Assembly: GCF_050313795.1 (NCBI RefSeq)
Contig: NZ_JBNPMC010000009.1
Coordinates: 30,909-94,908 of the forward strand
Direction: 5' to 3'
From: CAMBRQ01 sp945870325
GTDB taxonomy: Bacteria > Bacillota > Clostridia > Lachnospirales > Lachnospiraceae
Length of the DNA stretch: 64,000 nucleotides
Positions 1-9,033 of the stretch are shown here, in pieces. Position 1 is the stretch's first letter. Each line of letters begins with the position of its first letter. Below the pieces are notes generated by a model. The model saw nothing but the letters and a program-made list of their open reading frames with translations. It was not told the DNA's origin and made no database searches. Both the position numbers and the translations under genes were made by a program.

Positions 1-528
1 AATCCGATTATCGTATTCCTCTGCATTAGAAAGAATCCATACCCACTCGTATTCAAATGTTTATCAAGAAGTTTTATCACTGCATTCTTTACACGTAGTT
101 CCGCAGCCAATATCCCTGTAAATATGGAACTTTGTGAAGAACTCGGATTAGATGAGAATACATATTCCGTATCGATTCCTCTGGGAGCGACAGTTAACAT
201 GGCAGGCGCCGCTATTACAATCTCCGTTATGGCATTATCTGCTGCTAATACAGTAGGAATCAGCGTGGACTTTGGAACAGCCCTCATCCTTTGCGTACTT
301 GCAGCGCTCAGTGCGGCTGGCGCTTCTGGTGTTGCCGGTGGTTCTCTGTTACTTATTCCTATGGCATGTAGTTTATTCGGAATTCCATCCGAGATTGCTA
401 TGCAGGTTGTAGGTGTTGGTTTCATCATCGGTGTGATTCAGGATTCTTGCGAGACAGGGCTTAACTCCTCTACAGACGTTCTCTTTACAGCCGCAGCTGA
501 CATGAGAGACAAAAGATTACATCCATAA
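1..528 (+). CDS. sstT: Serine/threonine:Na+ symporter SstT, C-terminal part
   Basis: The reading frame is open from base 1, so the 5' end lies outside the window; about 175 C-terminal residues are present. The product is a membrane transporter of the dicarboxylate/amino acid:cation symporter (DAACS, SLC1-like) family that takes up serine and threonine with Na+. The segment TRSSAANIPVNM near the start is the hallmark hairpin sequence of SstT, and GATVNMAGAAITI further on is the conserved NMxG cation site. Hydrophobic segments fill most of the remainder. The gene converges on glyS; a palindrome separates the two. The family call is firm; the exact substrate is inferred from SstT-like motifs. 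Confidence 0.88.
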   Translation, partial: NPIIVFLCIRKNPYPLVFKCLSRSFITAFFTRSSAANIPVNMELCEELGLDENTYSVSIPLGATVNMAGAAITISVMALSAANTVGISVDFGTALILCVLAALSAAGASGVAGGSLLLIPMACSLFGIPSEIAMQVVGVGFIIGVIQDSCETGLNSSTDVLFTAAADMRDKRLHP

Positions 529-532
529 CCTT

Positions 533-573
533 TTTGGGGACGTAGTAAAATGCATTTTTACTACGTCCCCAAA
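533..573. repeat. Perfect hairpin with TTGGGGACG ends between convergent genes
   Basis: An 18-bp arm at 533-550 (TTTGGGGACGTAGTAAAA) is repeated in inverse at 556-573 around a 5-nt loop. It sits between the convergent sstT and glyS genes and could act as a bidirectional terminator, but there is no proper T-run on either side. Its TTGGGGACG/CGTCCCCAA ends match those of the longer repeats at 21748 and 30821, so I read it as a REP-like palindrome. Confidence 0.75.
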
Positions 574-575
574 TA

Positions 576-1967
576 CTACCACTCGAATTTCTTTGCAAAA
601 TAAGTATCCAGATCTTCGATCTTGATTCTCTCCTGCTCCATGGTATCACGGTCACGTACCGTTACTGCTCCATCCTCCTCGGAATCAAAATCATAAGTTA
701 CACAGAACGGTGTTCCGATCTCATCCTGACGGCGATAACGTTTACCGATATTACCACGCTCATCATATTCGCAGTTATATTTCTTGCACAACTGAGTATA
801 TACTTTCTCAGCGCCTTCATTCAGTTTCTTAGACAATGGAAGCACTCCAATCTTAACCGGTGCCAGTGCCGGATGGAAACGAAGAACGGTTCTCTTGTCT
901 CCACCTTCTAATTCCTCCTCATCATATGCACTGCACAGGAATGCCAGTACCATACGGTCTGCTCCAAGTGACGGCTCAATTACATATGGAACATATTTTT
1001 CCTTCTTCTCATCATCAAAGTACGACATATCCTGCTTAGATACATTCTGATGCTGTGTCAGGTCATAATCTGTTCTGTCTGCAATTCCCCACAACTCGCC
1101 CCAGCCAAATGGGAACAAAAATTCTACGTCTGTCGTTGCACGGCTGTAGAAGCATAATTCTTCCGGCGAATGATCTCTTGGACGCAGCTCTTCGTCTTTG
1201 ATTCCAAGTGCTTTTAACCAGTCAAGGCAATACTTCTTCCAGTATGCATGCCATTCCAGGTCTGTTCCAGGCTCACAGAAGAACTCTAATTCCATCTGCT
1301 CGAACTCTCTGGTACGGAAGGTAAAGTTACCAGGTGTGATCTCATTTCTAAAAGACTTACCGATCTGGCAGATACCGAATGGAATCTTCTTCCTGGATGT
1401 ACGCTGTACGTTCTTAAAGTTCACGAAGATTCCCTGCGCCGTCTCCGGTCTTAAGTATACCGTGTTCTTAGCATCTTCCGTTACTCCCTGAAATGTCTTG
1501 AACATCAGGTTAAACTCACGAATCTCTGTAAAATTATGTTTGCCGCATGTCGGACATGGAATTTCATGCTCTCTTACAAACGCTTCCATCTGCTCATGGC
1601 TCCAGCCGTCAATGTTATCTCCGATATCAATGCCATGCTCATGTGCATAGTCTTCAATCATCTTATCCGCACGGAAACGCTCATGACATTCCTTACAATC
1701 CATCAACGGATCACTGAAGCCGCCAAGATGACCGCTGGCAATCCATGTCTGCGGATTCATAAGAATCGCACAGTCAACACCGACATTGTATGGATTCTCC
1801 TGTACGAACTTCTGCCACCATGCTTTCTTTACATTATTCTTTAACTCTACTCCAAGATTACCATAATCCCATGTATTCGCAAGACCACCGTAGATCTCAG
1901 ATCCCGGATATACAAATCCTCTGGACTTCGCCAATGCTACGATCTTATCCATTGTTTTTTCAACCAT
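576..1967 (-). CDS. glyS: Glycyl-tRNA synthetase (single-chain, alpha2 type)
   Basis: Charges tRNA-Gly with glycine in the cytoplasm; a class II synthetase of the eukaryote/Gram-positive dimeric type. Visible family sequence includes FVYPGSEIYGGLANTWDYG at the N-terminus, the class II motif 2 region (IGKSFRNEITP), motif 3 (PSLGADRM) and a C-terminal anticodon-binding domain (KRYRRQDEIGTPFC). The frame stays open upstream to an ATG at 1994. I chose the ATG at 1967 because GGTGAGG lies at the right distance upstream of it and because the promoter at 2006-2034 would place the transcript start near 1999, leaving the ATG at 1994 almost leaderless. The length of 463 residues is normal. No T-box leader is present. 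Confidence 0.93.
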   Translation of the reverse strand: MVEKTMDKIVALAKSRGFVYPGSEIYGGLANTWDYGNLGVELKNNVKKAWWQKFVQENPYNVGVDCAILMNPQTWIASGHLGGFSDPLMDCKECHERFRADKMIEDYAHEHGIDIGDNIDGWSHEQMEAFVREHEIPCPTCGKHNFTEIREFNLMFKTFQGVTEDAKNTVYLRPETAQGIFVNFKNVQRTSRKKIPFGICQIGKSFRNEITPGNFTFRTREFEQMELEFFCEPGTDLEWHAYWKKYCLDWLKALGIKDEELRPRDHSPEELCFYSRATTDVEFLFPFGWGELWGIADRTDYDLTQHQNVSKQDMSYFDDEKKEKYVPYVIEPSLGADRMVLAFLCSAYDEEELEGGDKRTVLRFHPALAPVKIGVLPLSKKLNEGAEKVYTQLCKKYNCEYDERGNIGKRYRRQDEIGTPFCVTYDFDSEEDGAVTVRDRDTMEQERIKIEDLDTYFAKKFEW

Positions 1968-2005
1968 TTCCTCTTCCTCACCTTCTATAATCATAATTGT
2001 AAATT

Positions 2006-2034
2006 ATTATACAGTTTACCCATTTGGTTTTCAA
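2006..2034 (-). promoter_or_regulatory. Sigma-A promoter for glyS
   Basis: Read on the minus strand, TTGAAA (2034-2029) is followed after exactly 17 bases by TATAAT (2011-2006). It lies in the short gap between the recO stop and glyS and predicts a start of transcription near 1999. Confidence 0.75.
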
Positions 2035-2037
2035 GTG

Positions 2038-2781
2038 TTATTCCACAATTGTTTCCAGGATTTCCAGTGATTTAAAACGTTTATCCACATATGTATCCAT
2101 ATATGCTCCCATAACCTTCCCTAATTGCTCAAGCACTTCTTCCTTCACCACGAATGTATACAGTTTCTCCACCGGAGAACTAATGATATACTGCATCGTA
2201 TAAAGTGTAGACGGCAGAAGCCGAACACCGTCCCTCACCTGATATGCACATTCTCCGCACACCAGACCGCCTTTTCTTACACTGAACACCTTATCCCTAT
2301 CTTTATCCCCGCATGTCACACACTCGAACACCTGCGGTCCCTCTCCATTAATACAAATGGATTTCAACTCATATATGTAGCGAACCAGTTTATCCGGAAT
2401 CTTCGGATTCGTCAGCGCTCGCAGCGTCTGATAAAGAAGTTTTAAAAGCGCCGTCTCATTATTCGCTTCTCTTGCATAATAATTCGCCAGATCCATAAAA
2501 TAGAACCCGTAGTATGCGCCCTCCACATCCATCCGCAATTCCGAAAAGTAATTGGAAATAGAGGCCGACACCAGCGTATAAGATGTCCGCCCCTCATATA
2601 CAGTAAATTCTCCAAAAGAAAATGGACTTGTCACTCCCATCAGCGCACTGTGCGGTCTTCTTGCACCTCTTGCAAATGCCGCAATCTTTCCACGTTCTTT
2701 CGTCAGAATTACGATTCGTCTATCAAATTCACCAACAGGTGTCGCTGCAAGCACTATGCCTGTCACTGTAATCTGATTCAC
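2038..2781 (-). CDS. recO: DNA repair protein RecO
   Basis: Recombination mediator that works with RecR to load RecA on SSB-coated single strands. The N-terminal OB fold is recognisable (ITVTGIVLAATPVGEFDRR, then KIAAFARGARRP), and a C-terminal zinc finger is formed by CVTCG and CGEC, about residues 175-200. The frame is open further upstream, but the family N-terminus begins at NQITVTG, and a GTG codon at 2781 preceded by GAAGGAG at about 9 nt spacing fits. The product is 247 residues, a normal length. It overlaps the small yqzL-like gene by 53 nt and follows era, the usual Firmicute order. Confidence 0.9.
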   Translation of the reverse strand: MNQITVTGIVLAATPVGEFDRRIVILTKERGKIAAFARGARRPHSALMGVTSPFSFGEFTVYEGRTSYTLVSASISNYFSELRMDVEGAYYGFYFMDLANYYAREANNETALLKLLYQTLRALTNPKIPDKLVRYIYELKSICINGEGPQVFECVTCGDKDRDKVFSVRKGGLVCGECAYQVRDGVRLLPSTLYTMQYIISSPVEKLYTFVVKEEVLEQLGKVMGAYMDTYVDKRFKSLEILETIVE

Positions 2782-2899
2782 TGTGTCTGTCTCCTTCGTA
2801 GCAATCCATAACCTGTTTGCAGATTGCCATTCCCTTATAATTAAGATAATCTGTAATCTTTCCCGTTTCCACAAAACGGTTCCAGTATTCCTGCTCCAT
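2729..2899 (-). CDS. YqzL-like small protein
   Basis: A 56-residue protein starting MEQEYWNRFVETGKITDYL, with GAGGTG just upstream of the ATG at 2899. Bacillus YqzL is a similarly small protein encoded between era and recO and shares the W..F..TG.I..YL pattern as I remember it. Function is unknown. The 3' end overlaps recO in another frame by 53 nt, so the C-terminal half is constrained by the recO coding sequence. The identification rests on position and the short motif. Confidence 0.65.
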   Translation of the reverse strand: MEQEYWNRFVETGKITDYLNYKGMAICKQVMDCYEGDRHSESDYSDRHSACSDTCW

Positions 2900-3023
2900 A
2901 GAATTCACCTCATCCTCAGTTATTATCATTCTGCAAATGCGTAAACGCTACAGTAAACTTCCCGTCTGCATCTTCTTCACACAATGAAATGATAAGGTTA
3001 GGTTCTCCCATTCACAGCCAACT

Positions 3024-3920
3024 TTATTCCTCTTCCCGATATCCAAAATTTTTCATCAGGAATTCACTATCGCGCCAATCCTTCTTCACTTTCACCCAAA
3101 GTTTCAGATTTACCTGGCAATCCAGCATTTTTTCAATCTCATACCGTGCGGTGCTGCCAATCTTTTTCAACATATTTCCTTGTTTTCCAATAATTATCCC
3201 CTTGTGGGAATCTCGTTCGCATATAATCGTTGCATCTATATGCATCACCTTATTCTTCATCTTCATACTGTCAATTGCAACCGCGATTCCATGTGGAATC
3301 TCATCCTGCAAGCAATGAAGCGCCTTCTCCCGGATCAGTTCTGCAACAATCTGACGCTCCGGCTGATCGGTAACGGTATCTTCATCATAAAACTGTGGAC
3401 CATACGGAAGATATTTCATGACTACCTTCAATAATTCCTCCGTATTATCCCCATTTCTTGCCGATACTGGCACAATCTCCGCAAAATCATAGATATCCTT
3501 ATATGCTGCGATCGCCGGCAGGACATCCTCTTTTTTCACACTGTCAATCTTGTTAATGACAAGAATAACTGGTGTCTTCACCTTCTTAAGCTGCTTCGCG
3601 ATATGCTGCTCTCCCGCACCGATGAATGTGGTCGGTTCCACCAGCCACAGAACCACATCCACTTCATTTAGCGTGCGCTCCGCCACATTTACCATATATT
3701 CTCCCAGTTTATTCTTTGCTTTATGAATGCCTGGAGTATCCACAAAGACAATCTGCCCTTCCTCTGTCGTCAGCACCGTCTGAATACGATTTCTCGTCGT
3801 CTGAGGCTTATTCGACGTAATTGCAATCTTCTGACCGATCAGATAATTCATCAAGGTCGATTTCCCTACGTTTGGTCGACCGATTAATGTTACAAATCCT
3901 GATTTATAATCCTTTTTCAT
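3024..3920 (-). CDS. era: GTPase Era
   Basis: Ribosome-assembly GTPase that binds the 3' end of 16S rRNA. Motifs are complete: G1 GRPNVGKS (about residues 15-22), switch I PQTTRNR, G3 DTPGIHK, G4 NKID, and a C-terminal KH domain with IIGKQGNMLKKIG. The length of 298 residues is typical. AGGAG precedes the ATG by 5 nt. It is followed by the yqzL-like gene and recO, with which it is probably co-transcribed. Confidence 0.96.
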   Translation of the reverse strand: MKKDYKSGFVTLIGRPNVGKSTLMNYLIGQKIAITSNKPQTTRNRIQTVLTTEEGQIVFVDTPGIHKAKNKLGEYMVNVAERTLNEVDVVLWLVEPTTFIGAGEQHIAKQLKKVKTPVILVINKIDSVKKEDVLPAIAAYKDIYDFAEIVPVSARNGDNTEELLKVVMKYLPYGPQFYDEDTVTDQPERQIVAELIREKALHCLQDEIPHGIAVAIDSMKMKNKVMHIDATIICERDSHKGIIIGKQGNMLKKIGSTARYEIEKMLDCQVNLKLWVKVKKDWRDSEFLMKNFGYREEE

Positions 3921-3948
3921 ACACTCTCCTGTTCACTTGGGTCCCCTG

Positions 3949-6870
3949 TTAAAAACTTGTCACAGTTTCGAACAGTTCCTTATCCGCTTCTATCTTCTCT
4001 TCACTTCCAATCACACACAACTGCTCTGCCTTAAGCATCGCCTCAACCACTCTCGCAAGCCGGCGGATATCATCCTGTCCGGCTTCTAATATCTCTCTTC
4101 TCTCTTCCTCTATCATCTCTTCTGTCACTTTATTCATATACAGATTCATAGAGCGGTCCCCCTTCGCCGCCGGTGTCATCGGCTGATCAATATTACTCAT
4201 AGTTCCGATAATATACTTGGTCATATCTCTTTCACTTACTGTAAAGTTCTTAAGATAATCCACCACGCCTTCGTATACCTCCACCGTACGCTTCAGATGC
4301 GGATCACGGTAAGATACCAGATAACCCTCGCCAATTCGATTAAAATTGCTCATACATCCATATGCACCGCCTTTGACGCGAATATTCTGCCACAGATATT
4401 CATAACTTAAGATTACTTTTAATATCTGCAAAGCACCGGAATAAGATGCGCCATTGTCAATGAAGTTTCCGGTTCTTGCCACATACTGAACCTTAGACGC
4501 CGTCTTGAATCCCTCATTCTTCTTCTCGCAATGGATCACGCAGGCAGCCTCTTGTACTACGCCCTTATACAGCCCATTCTTCATACCCTCAATCATGGAC
4601 TCCATATCTTTCAATCCATCTTTCGATGCCGTATAACTAAGCATCATATTATCTCCACGGAACAATCTCTGCGCCAAAGCCTTGAGCATCTCTACAAGCG
4701 TATCCTTCTCTTCCTCAAAATGTTCTTCTATATAAGCAACTTTCTCATAGAACTCGATTCCGCTTGTCATGTCTTTTAACTTCGCAGATGGGGAATCATA
4801 AGACATCGCCCTAAGTGCAGCCGTCGTATGCCCGGAAGACTGGAACTTCATCAAGAGTCTGGATTTTAACATAGCAAGGATCTCTCTTAACCGCTTGGTA
4901 TCATCCAGTTTCGATTGTGTCAGTATCTCACTCATCATCTCGAAGGCTATCGGCATCTTATCATACAATGCCTTCGCCTTAATCTCAAATGTTGCCTTGA
5001 ACGCTTTTTCCCGTACATGAGTCACATCAGAATATAATTCCAATGACGTTCCGATTCCTCCGGTATGCATATTGATCTCATTGAATAATTCACCATATTC
5101 ATAATGATTCGTATCAATAATCCCCAATACAGACTGCAGGATTCCCACATACGGCAGCATCTCTTCCGTCACACCGGACAAGTCAAACAGCACATCCACA
5201 TAGCCAATCCCATTCGTCTCAATCTCATGGAAGATCATCGGAACACCGCCAATCGTCATCTCTTTATTAATAATCGGCTCAATCTTTCTGGAAATGTCTT
5301 CACGCTTCAAGATTGGAATCCGCTCCACATCTTCTTCCTTATCAGGCGCAGACTGATACTCCGTAAGTGCAATCGTACGCGCCACAAGTAACTCTTGTTC
5401 CTCCTTACTAAGACTTGCCTTATAAGCCTGAAGCCTTTCGTCTAATTCCCTGTCCATACGAGCCGTACGCCCCTTCTCCGGCTTCACAACAACGATAGCA
5501 CCATGCGTATTATCCAGAAGATACTCCTGGATCAATCTTTCATAATACCCGGTTCCCATCTGTTCTTTTAGAAACTCGAACGTCGCCAGCGCCTCAATAT
5601 GCATAAACGGCTGATCATCCGCATACAGCCAGCTGTCCATCATCTGCAAGCCATACATCAGCCCCTTCGGATAGTTGCCAAAATCCGCCTCTCGGTAACG
5701 GAATTCATGATAATTAATTCCCGCCTCTAAAGCCTTCTGATCCATGCCATTCTTCACAGCATCTTTTAACACACCTTCAATGACCTGCACAAACTCCTCT
5801 TTTTGCTCCACATTGGCATTCTTAGAGATCACAGAAAATATCGGCTGATAGATTCCATTATCATAAGATCCCATAATGTCTTTTCCGATTCCGGCATTCG
5901 TAAGCGCTTTCTTAAGTGGCGCTCCCGGCGCAGACAGAAGCGCATAATCCAGAATCTGGAATGCCAGATACAACTCCCGATCAAGGCTCGTTCCGATAAC
6001 TTTGTTATAAGAAAGGAACGTATTGTCCTCTTCAGATTCATCGCTTGCTATCGAATACGGAATCTCTTTTTCTACGATTTGTGCAAATGGCTTCTGATAT
6101 TGAATCTCTGAATCTACTTGAATGCGGTCGAAATCTCTCAGATACTCCTTATCAAGCCAGTCCAATTTCTCCTCCATATCCATATCACCATATAAATAGA
6201 TATAACTATTGGATGGATGATAATATGTTCTGTGGAAATCCAGGAACTGCTCATATGTCAGTTCCGGAATCACCTCCGGGTCCCCGCCGGATTCATTGGC
6301 ATAAGAAGTATCCGAGAACAAGGTATTCAGCACCACCCGGTCAAGCACTCCTTCCGGTGAAGAGAACGCCCCCTTCATCTCATTATACACAACACCATTG
6401 TACTGTAGCTTATCATCTACAGAATCCAACTGATAACTCCATCCTTCCTGACGAAAGATCTCCTCATGCTGGTAGATATTCGGATAGAACACCGCATCCA
6501 TATACACATGCATCAGATTCTGAAAATCCTTGTCGTTACAGCTTGCCACCGGGTAAACCGTCTTATCCGGATAAGTCATCGCATTCAGGAACGTATTCAA
6601 CGATCCTTTCACCAACTCCACGAAAGGATCTTTCGTAGGAAAATTCTTAGAACCGCACAACACAGAATGTTCCATGATATGCGGAACTCCCGTGCTGTCC
6701 TTTGGCGGCGTACGGAATCCAATACTGAACACCTTATTATCATCATCATTCTCTATCAGAAGGACTCTGGCTCCACTCTTCTTATGCCGAAGCAGATAGC
6801 CATATGCCTTGATTCCTTTTAACTCTTCTTCTTTTAGTAATTCATAAGCACTTAAGTCTTTTATACTCAT
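3949..6870 (-). CDS. M16C zinc metallopeptidase (presequence-protease/insulinase family)
   Basis: A 973-residue cytoplasmic peptidase of the M16C (PreP-like) family, expected to degrade unfolded peptides in a closed chamber made of two homologous halves. The inverted zinc motif HxxEH is present as HIMEH (H64, E67, H68), and the distal zinc ligand is likely E164 in YNEMKG, close to the usual spacing. The C-terminal half carries the GGAYG...RDPHL segment typical of the family. The length matches PreP-like proteins. There is no signal peptide. A TATAAT sequence at 6929-6924 on the minus strand could be the -10 element. The physiological substrate cannot be told from sequence. Confidence 0.9.
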   Translation of the reverse strand: MSIKDLSAYELLKEEELKGIKAYGYLLRHKKSGARVLLIENDDDNKVFSIGFRTPPKDSTGVPHIMEHSVLCGSKNFPTKDPFVELVKGSLNTFLNAMTYPDKTVYPVASCNDKDFQNLMHVYMDAVFYPNIYQHEEIFRQEGWSYQLDSVDDKLQYNGVVYNEMKGAFSSPEGVLDRVVLNTLFSDTSYANESGGDPEVIPELTYEQFLDFHRTYYHPSNSYIYLYGDMDMEEKLDWLDKEYLRDFDRIQVDSEIQYQKPFAQIVEKEIPYSIASDESEEDNTFLSYNKVIGTSLDRELYLAFQILDYALLSAPGAPLKKALTNAGIGKDIMGSYDNGIYQPIFSVISKNANVEQKEEFVQVIEGVLKDAVKNGMDQKALEAGINYHEFRYREADFGNYPKGLMYGLQMMDSWLYADDQPFMHIEALATFEFLKEQMGTGYYERLIQEYLLDNTHGAIVVVKPEKGRTARMDRELDERLQAYKASLSKEEQELLVARTIALTEYQSAPDKEEDVERIPILKREDISRKIEPIINKEMTIGGVPMIFHEIETNGIGYVDVLFDLSGVTEEMLPYVGILQSVLGIIDTNHYEYGELFNEINMHTGGIGTSLELYSDVTHVREKAFKATFEIKAKALYDKMPIAFEMMSEILTQSKLDDTKRLREILAMLKSRLLMKFQSSGHTTAALRAMSYDSPSAKLKDMTSGIEFYEKVAYIEEHFEEEKDTLVEMLKALAQRLFRGDNMMLSYTASKDGLKDMESMIEGMKNGLYKGVVQEAACVIHCEKKNEGFKTASKVQYVARTGNFIDNGASYSGALQILKVILSYEYLWQNIRVKGGAYGCMSNFNRIGEGYLVSYRDPHLKRTVEVYEGVVDYLKNFTVSERDMTKYIIGTMSNIDQPMTPAAKGDRSMNLYMNKVTEEMIEEERREILEAGQDDIRRLARVVEAMLKAEQLCVIGSEEKIEADKELFETVTSF

Positions 6871-6946
6871 AAACTCCCTATATTCTCCTTTCTACATACC
6901 ACTCTTGTTCATCACTGCTGATAATTATACCACTTTTTCCCTATTG

Positions 6947-6972
6947 AAAAAAGCCCGGAAATCGGGCTTTTT
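6947..6972 (-). terminator. Rho-independent terminator after lysW
   Basis: AAAAAGCCCG at 6948-6957 pairs with CGGGCTTTTT at 6963-6972 around GAAAT. Read on the minus strand the stem is followed by a T-run, so it ends the NhaC-family transcript before the peptidase gene. Confidence 0.85.
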
Positions 6973-7018
6973 ACTGATATACATAGTGTATTCATTTATT
7001 TGATAAATATTCAACAGG

Positions 7019-8629
7019 TTAGTTATCTGATTTCAACTTCTTGATAACCACCAAAGTACCAATCATCAATACAATTCCAATCGGAAGACAGATGAATGCA
7101 TTCTGCACAAATCCGGCAATCACATATGTAACAAAAGATACTGCCGCAGCTGTTACCGCATAAGGAAGTTGAGTTGATACATGGTTTACATGATTACACT
7201 GTCCACCTGCCGACGCCATAATCGTGGTATCCGAGATCGGAGAACAGTGGTCTCCGCAAACAGCTCCCGCCATACATGCAGAGATAGAGATAATCATCAT
7301 CGTCTCATTCGTTCCGGCAAATACAGCAACAACGATCGGGATCAGAATTCCGAAAGTTCCCCAGGAAGTTCCGGTCGCAAATGCCAGGAAACAGCCTACC
7401 AGGAAGATGATCGCCGGAAGCAGATTCACAAGTCCACCTGCCGCAGATTCCATTACACCGGCAACATATTCAGCAGCACCCAGACTGTCTGTCATAGCCT
7501 TCAAAGTCCATGCAAATGTCAGAATCAGGATTGCCGGTACCATCGCCTTGAAGCCTTCCGGAACACAAGACATAGACTCGCCAAACTTCAAGACTCTTCT
7601 TACTGCATAGAATACAATCGTAATAATGAATGCGAAGAAACTTCCAAGCATCAGTCCTACAGAAGCATCACTGTTAGAGAACGCCTCAACGAATCCTGTT
7701 CCTCCGAAGAATCCGCCTGTATAGATCATTCCGATTACACAACAGACAATCAGCACAACAATCGGGAATACCAGGTCAATGACTCCACCCTTGCTCTCAT
7801 TAATCTCTTCTTCTGCATTCGCATACGGTCTGTCAGGAGTGGTATACAGATCTCCCTTCAGAGCATTAGACTCATGCAATTTCATCGGACCATAATCTAT
7901 ATTCATCACAATAATTGTAATCATCATTACAATCGTAAGCAATGCATAATAGTTATAAGGAATCGCTCTAATGAAAATGGAGAATCCATCTTCACCCTCT
8001 ACGAAACCAGTAACCGCTGCCGCCCAGGAAGAGATCGGCGCGATGATACATACCGGTGCTGCCGTAGCATCAATCAGGTAAGAAAGTTTCGCACGGGATA
8101 CATTATGCTTGTCTGTAACCGGACGCATAACGCTTCCTACTGTCAGACAGTTAAAATAATCATCAATGAAGATCAGTACTCCAAGCAAAACGGTTGCAAG
8201 CTGTGCTCCTACACGGCTCTTAATATGCACGCTTGCCCAACGTCCGAAAGCAGCAGAACCACCTGCTTTATTCATCATACATACCATAATTCCAAGAACG
8301 ACCAGGAACACCAGAATACCAACGTTGTAACTGTCAGATAACACTCCGACAATACCATCCTGGAACACATGCGTAATCGTAGTCTCGAACTCGAATCCTG
8401 AATAGAAGATTCCTCCGATCAGAATTCCGACAAATAATGAACTGTAAACTTCTTTTGTGATCAATGCCAGTACAATGGCAACAATTGGCGGTACCAATGC
8501 CCAGAATGATGCATACATCTCCGGAACATACTCTGCTGCTTCATCTGCTGCAAATACTGTCATCGAACTGCATGCCAGTATGCACAGAAGAGTCAGTATG
8601 CCCCAAAGAGTTTTTTTCTTTCCTCTCAT
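7019..8629 (-). CDS. lysW: NhaC-family transporter, probable lysine transporter LysW
   Basis: A 536-residue polytopic membrane protein of the NhaC Na+/H+ antiporter superfamily. It starts with a signal-like segment (MRGKKKTLWGILTLLCILA, then VFAADEAA) before the first transporter helix at about residue 40. Conserved stretches include IDDYFNCLTVG, ISSWAAAVTGF and GDHCSPISDTT. Sequence alone would suggest Na+/H+ exchange, but a lysine riboswitch with its own terminator lies directly upstream (8664-8894). Riboswitch-controlled NhaC-like proteins are the lysine transporters named LysW by comparative genomics. I therefore infer lysine uptake. It is a single-gene unit with terminators on both sides. 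Confidence 0.85.
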   Translation of the reverse strand: MRGKKKTLWGILTLLCILACSSMTVFAADEAAEYVPEMYASFWALVPPIVAIVLALITKEVYSSLFVGILIGGIFYSGFEFETTITHVFQDGIVGVLSDSYNVGILVFLVVLGIMVCMMNKAGGSAAFGRWASVHIKSRVGAQLATVLLGVLIFIDDYFNCLTVGSVMRPVTDKHNVSRAKLSYLIDATAAPVCIIAPISSWAAAVTGFVEGEDGFSIFIRAIPYNYYALLTIVMMITIIVMNIDYGPMKLHESNALKGDLYTTPDRPYANAEEEINESKGGVIDLVFPIVVLIVCCVIGMIYTGGFFGGTGFVEAFSNSDASVGLMLGSFFAFIITIVFYAVRRVLKFGESMSCVPEGFKAMVPAILILTFAWTLKAMTDSLGAAEYVAGVMESAAGGLVNLLPAIIFLVGCFLAFATGTSWGTFGILIPIVVAVFAGTNETMMIISISACMAGAVCGDHCSPISDTTIMASAGGQCNHVNHVSTQLPYAVTAAAVSFVTYVIAGFVQNAFICLPIGIVLMIGTLVVIKKLKSDN

Positions 8630-8663
8630 TGTAAATTTCCTCTCTTTTTTCCTTTTATAGTTG

Positions 8664-8706
8664 CAAAAATGCCATGAACAACGCTAGCCGGGCGCGCTCA
8701 TGGCAT
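8664..8706 (-). terminator. Expression-platform terminator of the lysine riboswitch
   Basis: On the minus strand ATGCCATGAGC (8706-8696) pairs with GTTCATGGCAT (8679-8669), followed by TTTTTGC. It lies between the aptamer and lysW, as expected for lysine-induced early termination. Confidence 0.85.
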
Positions 8707-8729
8707 AATCATCTCTTCAAATTCTTATA

Positions 8730-8894
8730 CTCCGATAGCGCTCCACTGATGTGACAGTCCGCAGCATATTCTGACTACGTCCCAGGAATAACTCTTAGGA
8801 GATGTCATTCCTTCGGCAGATTCCCCTTTCCCGAATAAGCAGTTTCCCACGCTATCGCTTATTCGTTACTCTTGAAATCCGCACCTCTATCAAG
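8730..8894 (-). promoter_or_regulatory. Lysine riboswitch (L box)
   Basis: Read on the minus strand, the segment opens with GATAGAGGTGCGG, has CAAGAGTAA, then GGGAAAGG, GCCGAAGG and CTGGG, and closes with GGAGCGCTATC, which pairs with the opening GATAG as P1. These are the conserved blocks of the lysine (LYS element) aptamer. It precedes a terminator and the NhaC-family gene. The call is by direct motif recognition; a covariance-model search was not possible. Confidence 0.9.
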
Positions 8895-8915
8895 TCTTAT
8901 TATTCATATAGTACA

Positions 8916-8944
8916 GTTTTATCATGTTTCTTAAGAAATGTCAA
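8916..8944 (-). promoter_or_regulatory. Promoter for the lysine riboswitch-lysW transcript
   Basis: TTGACA (8944-8939, minus strand) and TAAAAC (8921-8916) are spaced by 17 bases. The spacer contains a perfect 12-bp palindrome TTTCTTAAGAAA at 8927-8938, which might be an operator or chance. Confidence 0.7.
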
Positions 8945-8981
8945 CAAATGATAGTTTTTTAGCAATATTTCGCGAAGTTTG

Positions 8982-9011
8982 AAAAAGAGCGGTCGCGTAA
9001 GCGACCGCTCT
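8982..9011 (-). terminator. Rho-independent terminator after nifJ
   Basis: An 11-bp GC-rich stem, AGAGCGGTCGC (8986-8996) against GCGACCGCTCT (9001-9011) with a 4-nt loop. Read on the minus strand it is followed by TTTTTC, directly downstream of the nifJ stop. Confidence 0.92.
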
Positions 9012-9033
9012 AATATTATCTTAGAACTAATTC

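Noticed and set aside
1968..2037. T-box leader before glyS
   Set aside because: The gap to recO is only about 70 bases and has no AGGGTGGNACCGCG motif.
2916..3011. 31-codon open frame between era and the yqzL-like gene on the minus strand
   Set aside because: The ATG has no ribosome binding site at a useful distance and the product matches nothing I recognise.
6045..6638. 197-codon plus-strand open frame
   Set aside because: Opposite the M16C peptidase gene and extremely rich in Pro, His and Ser; no family features.
7181..8341. Long open frame of 386 codons on the plus strand
   Set aside because: It lies wholly opposite lysW, has an odd composition rich in Arg, Ser and His, and no ribosome binding site; it is a shadow of the membrane-protein gene.
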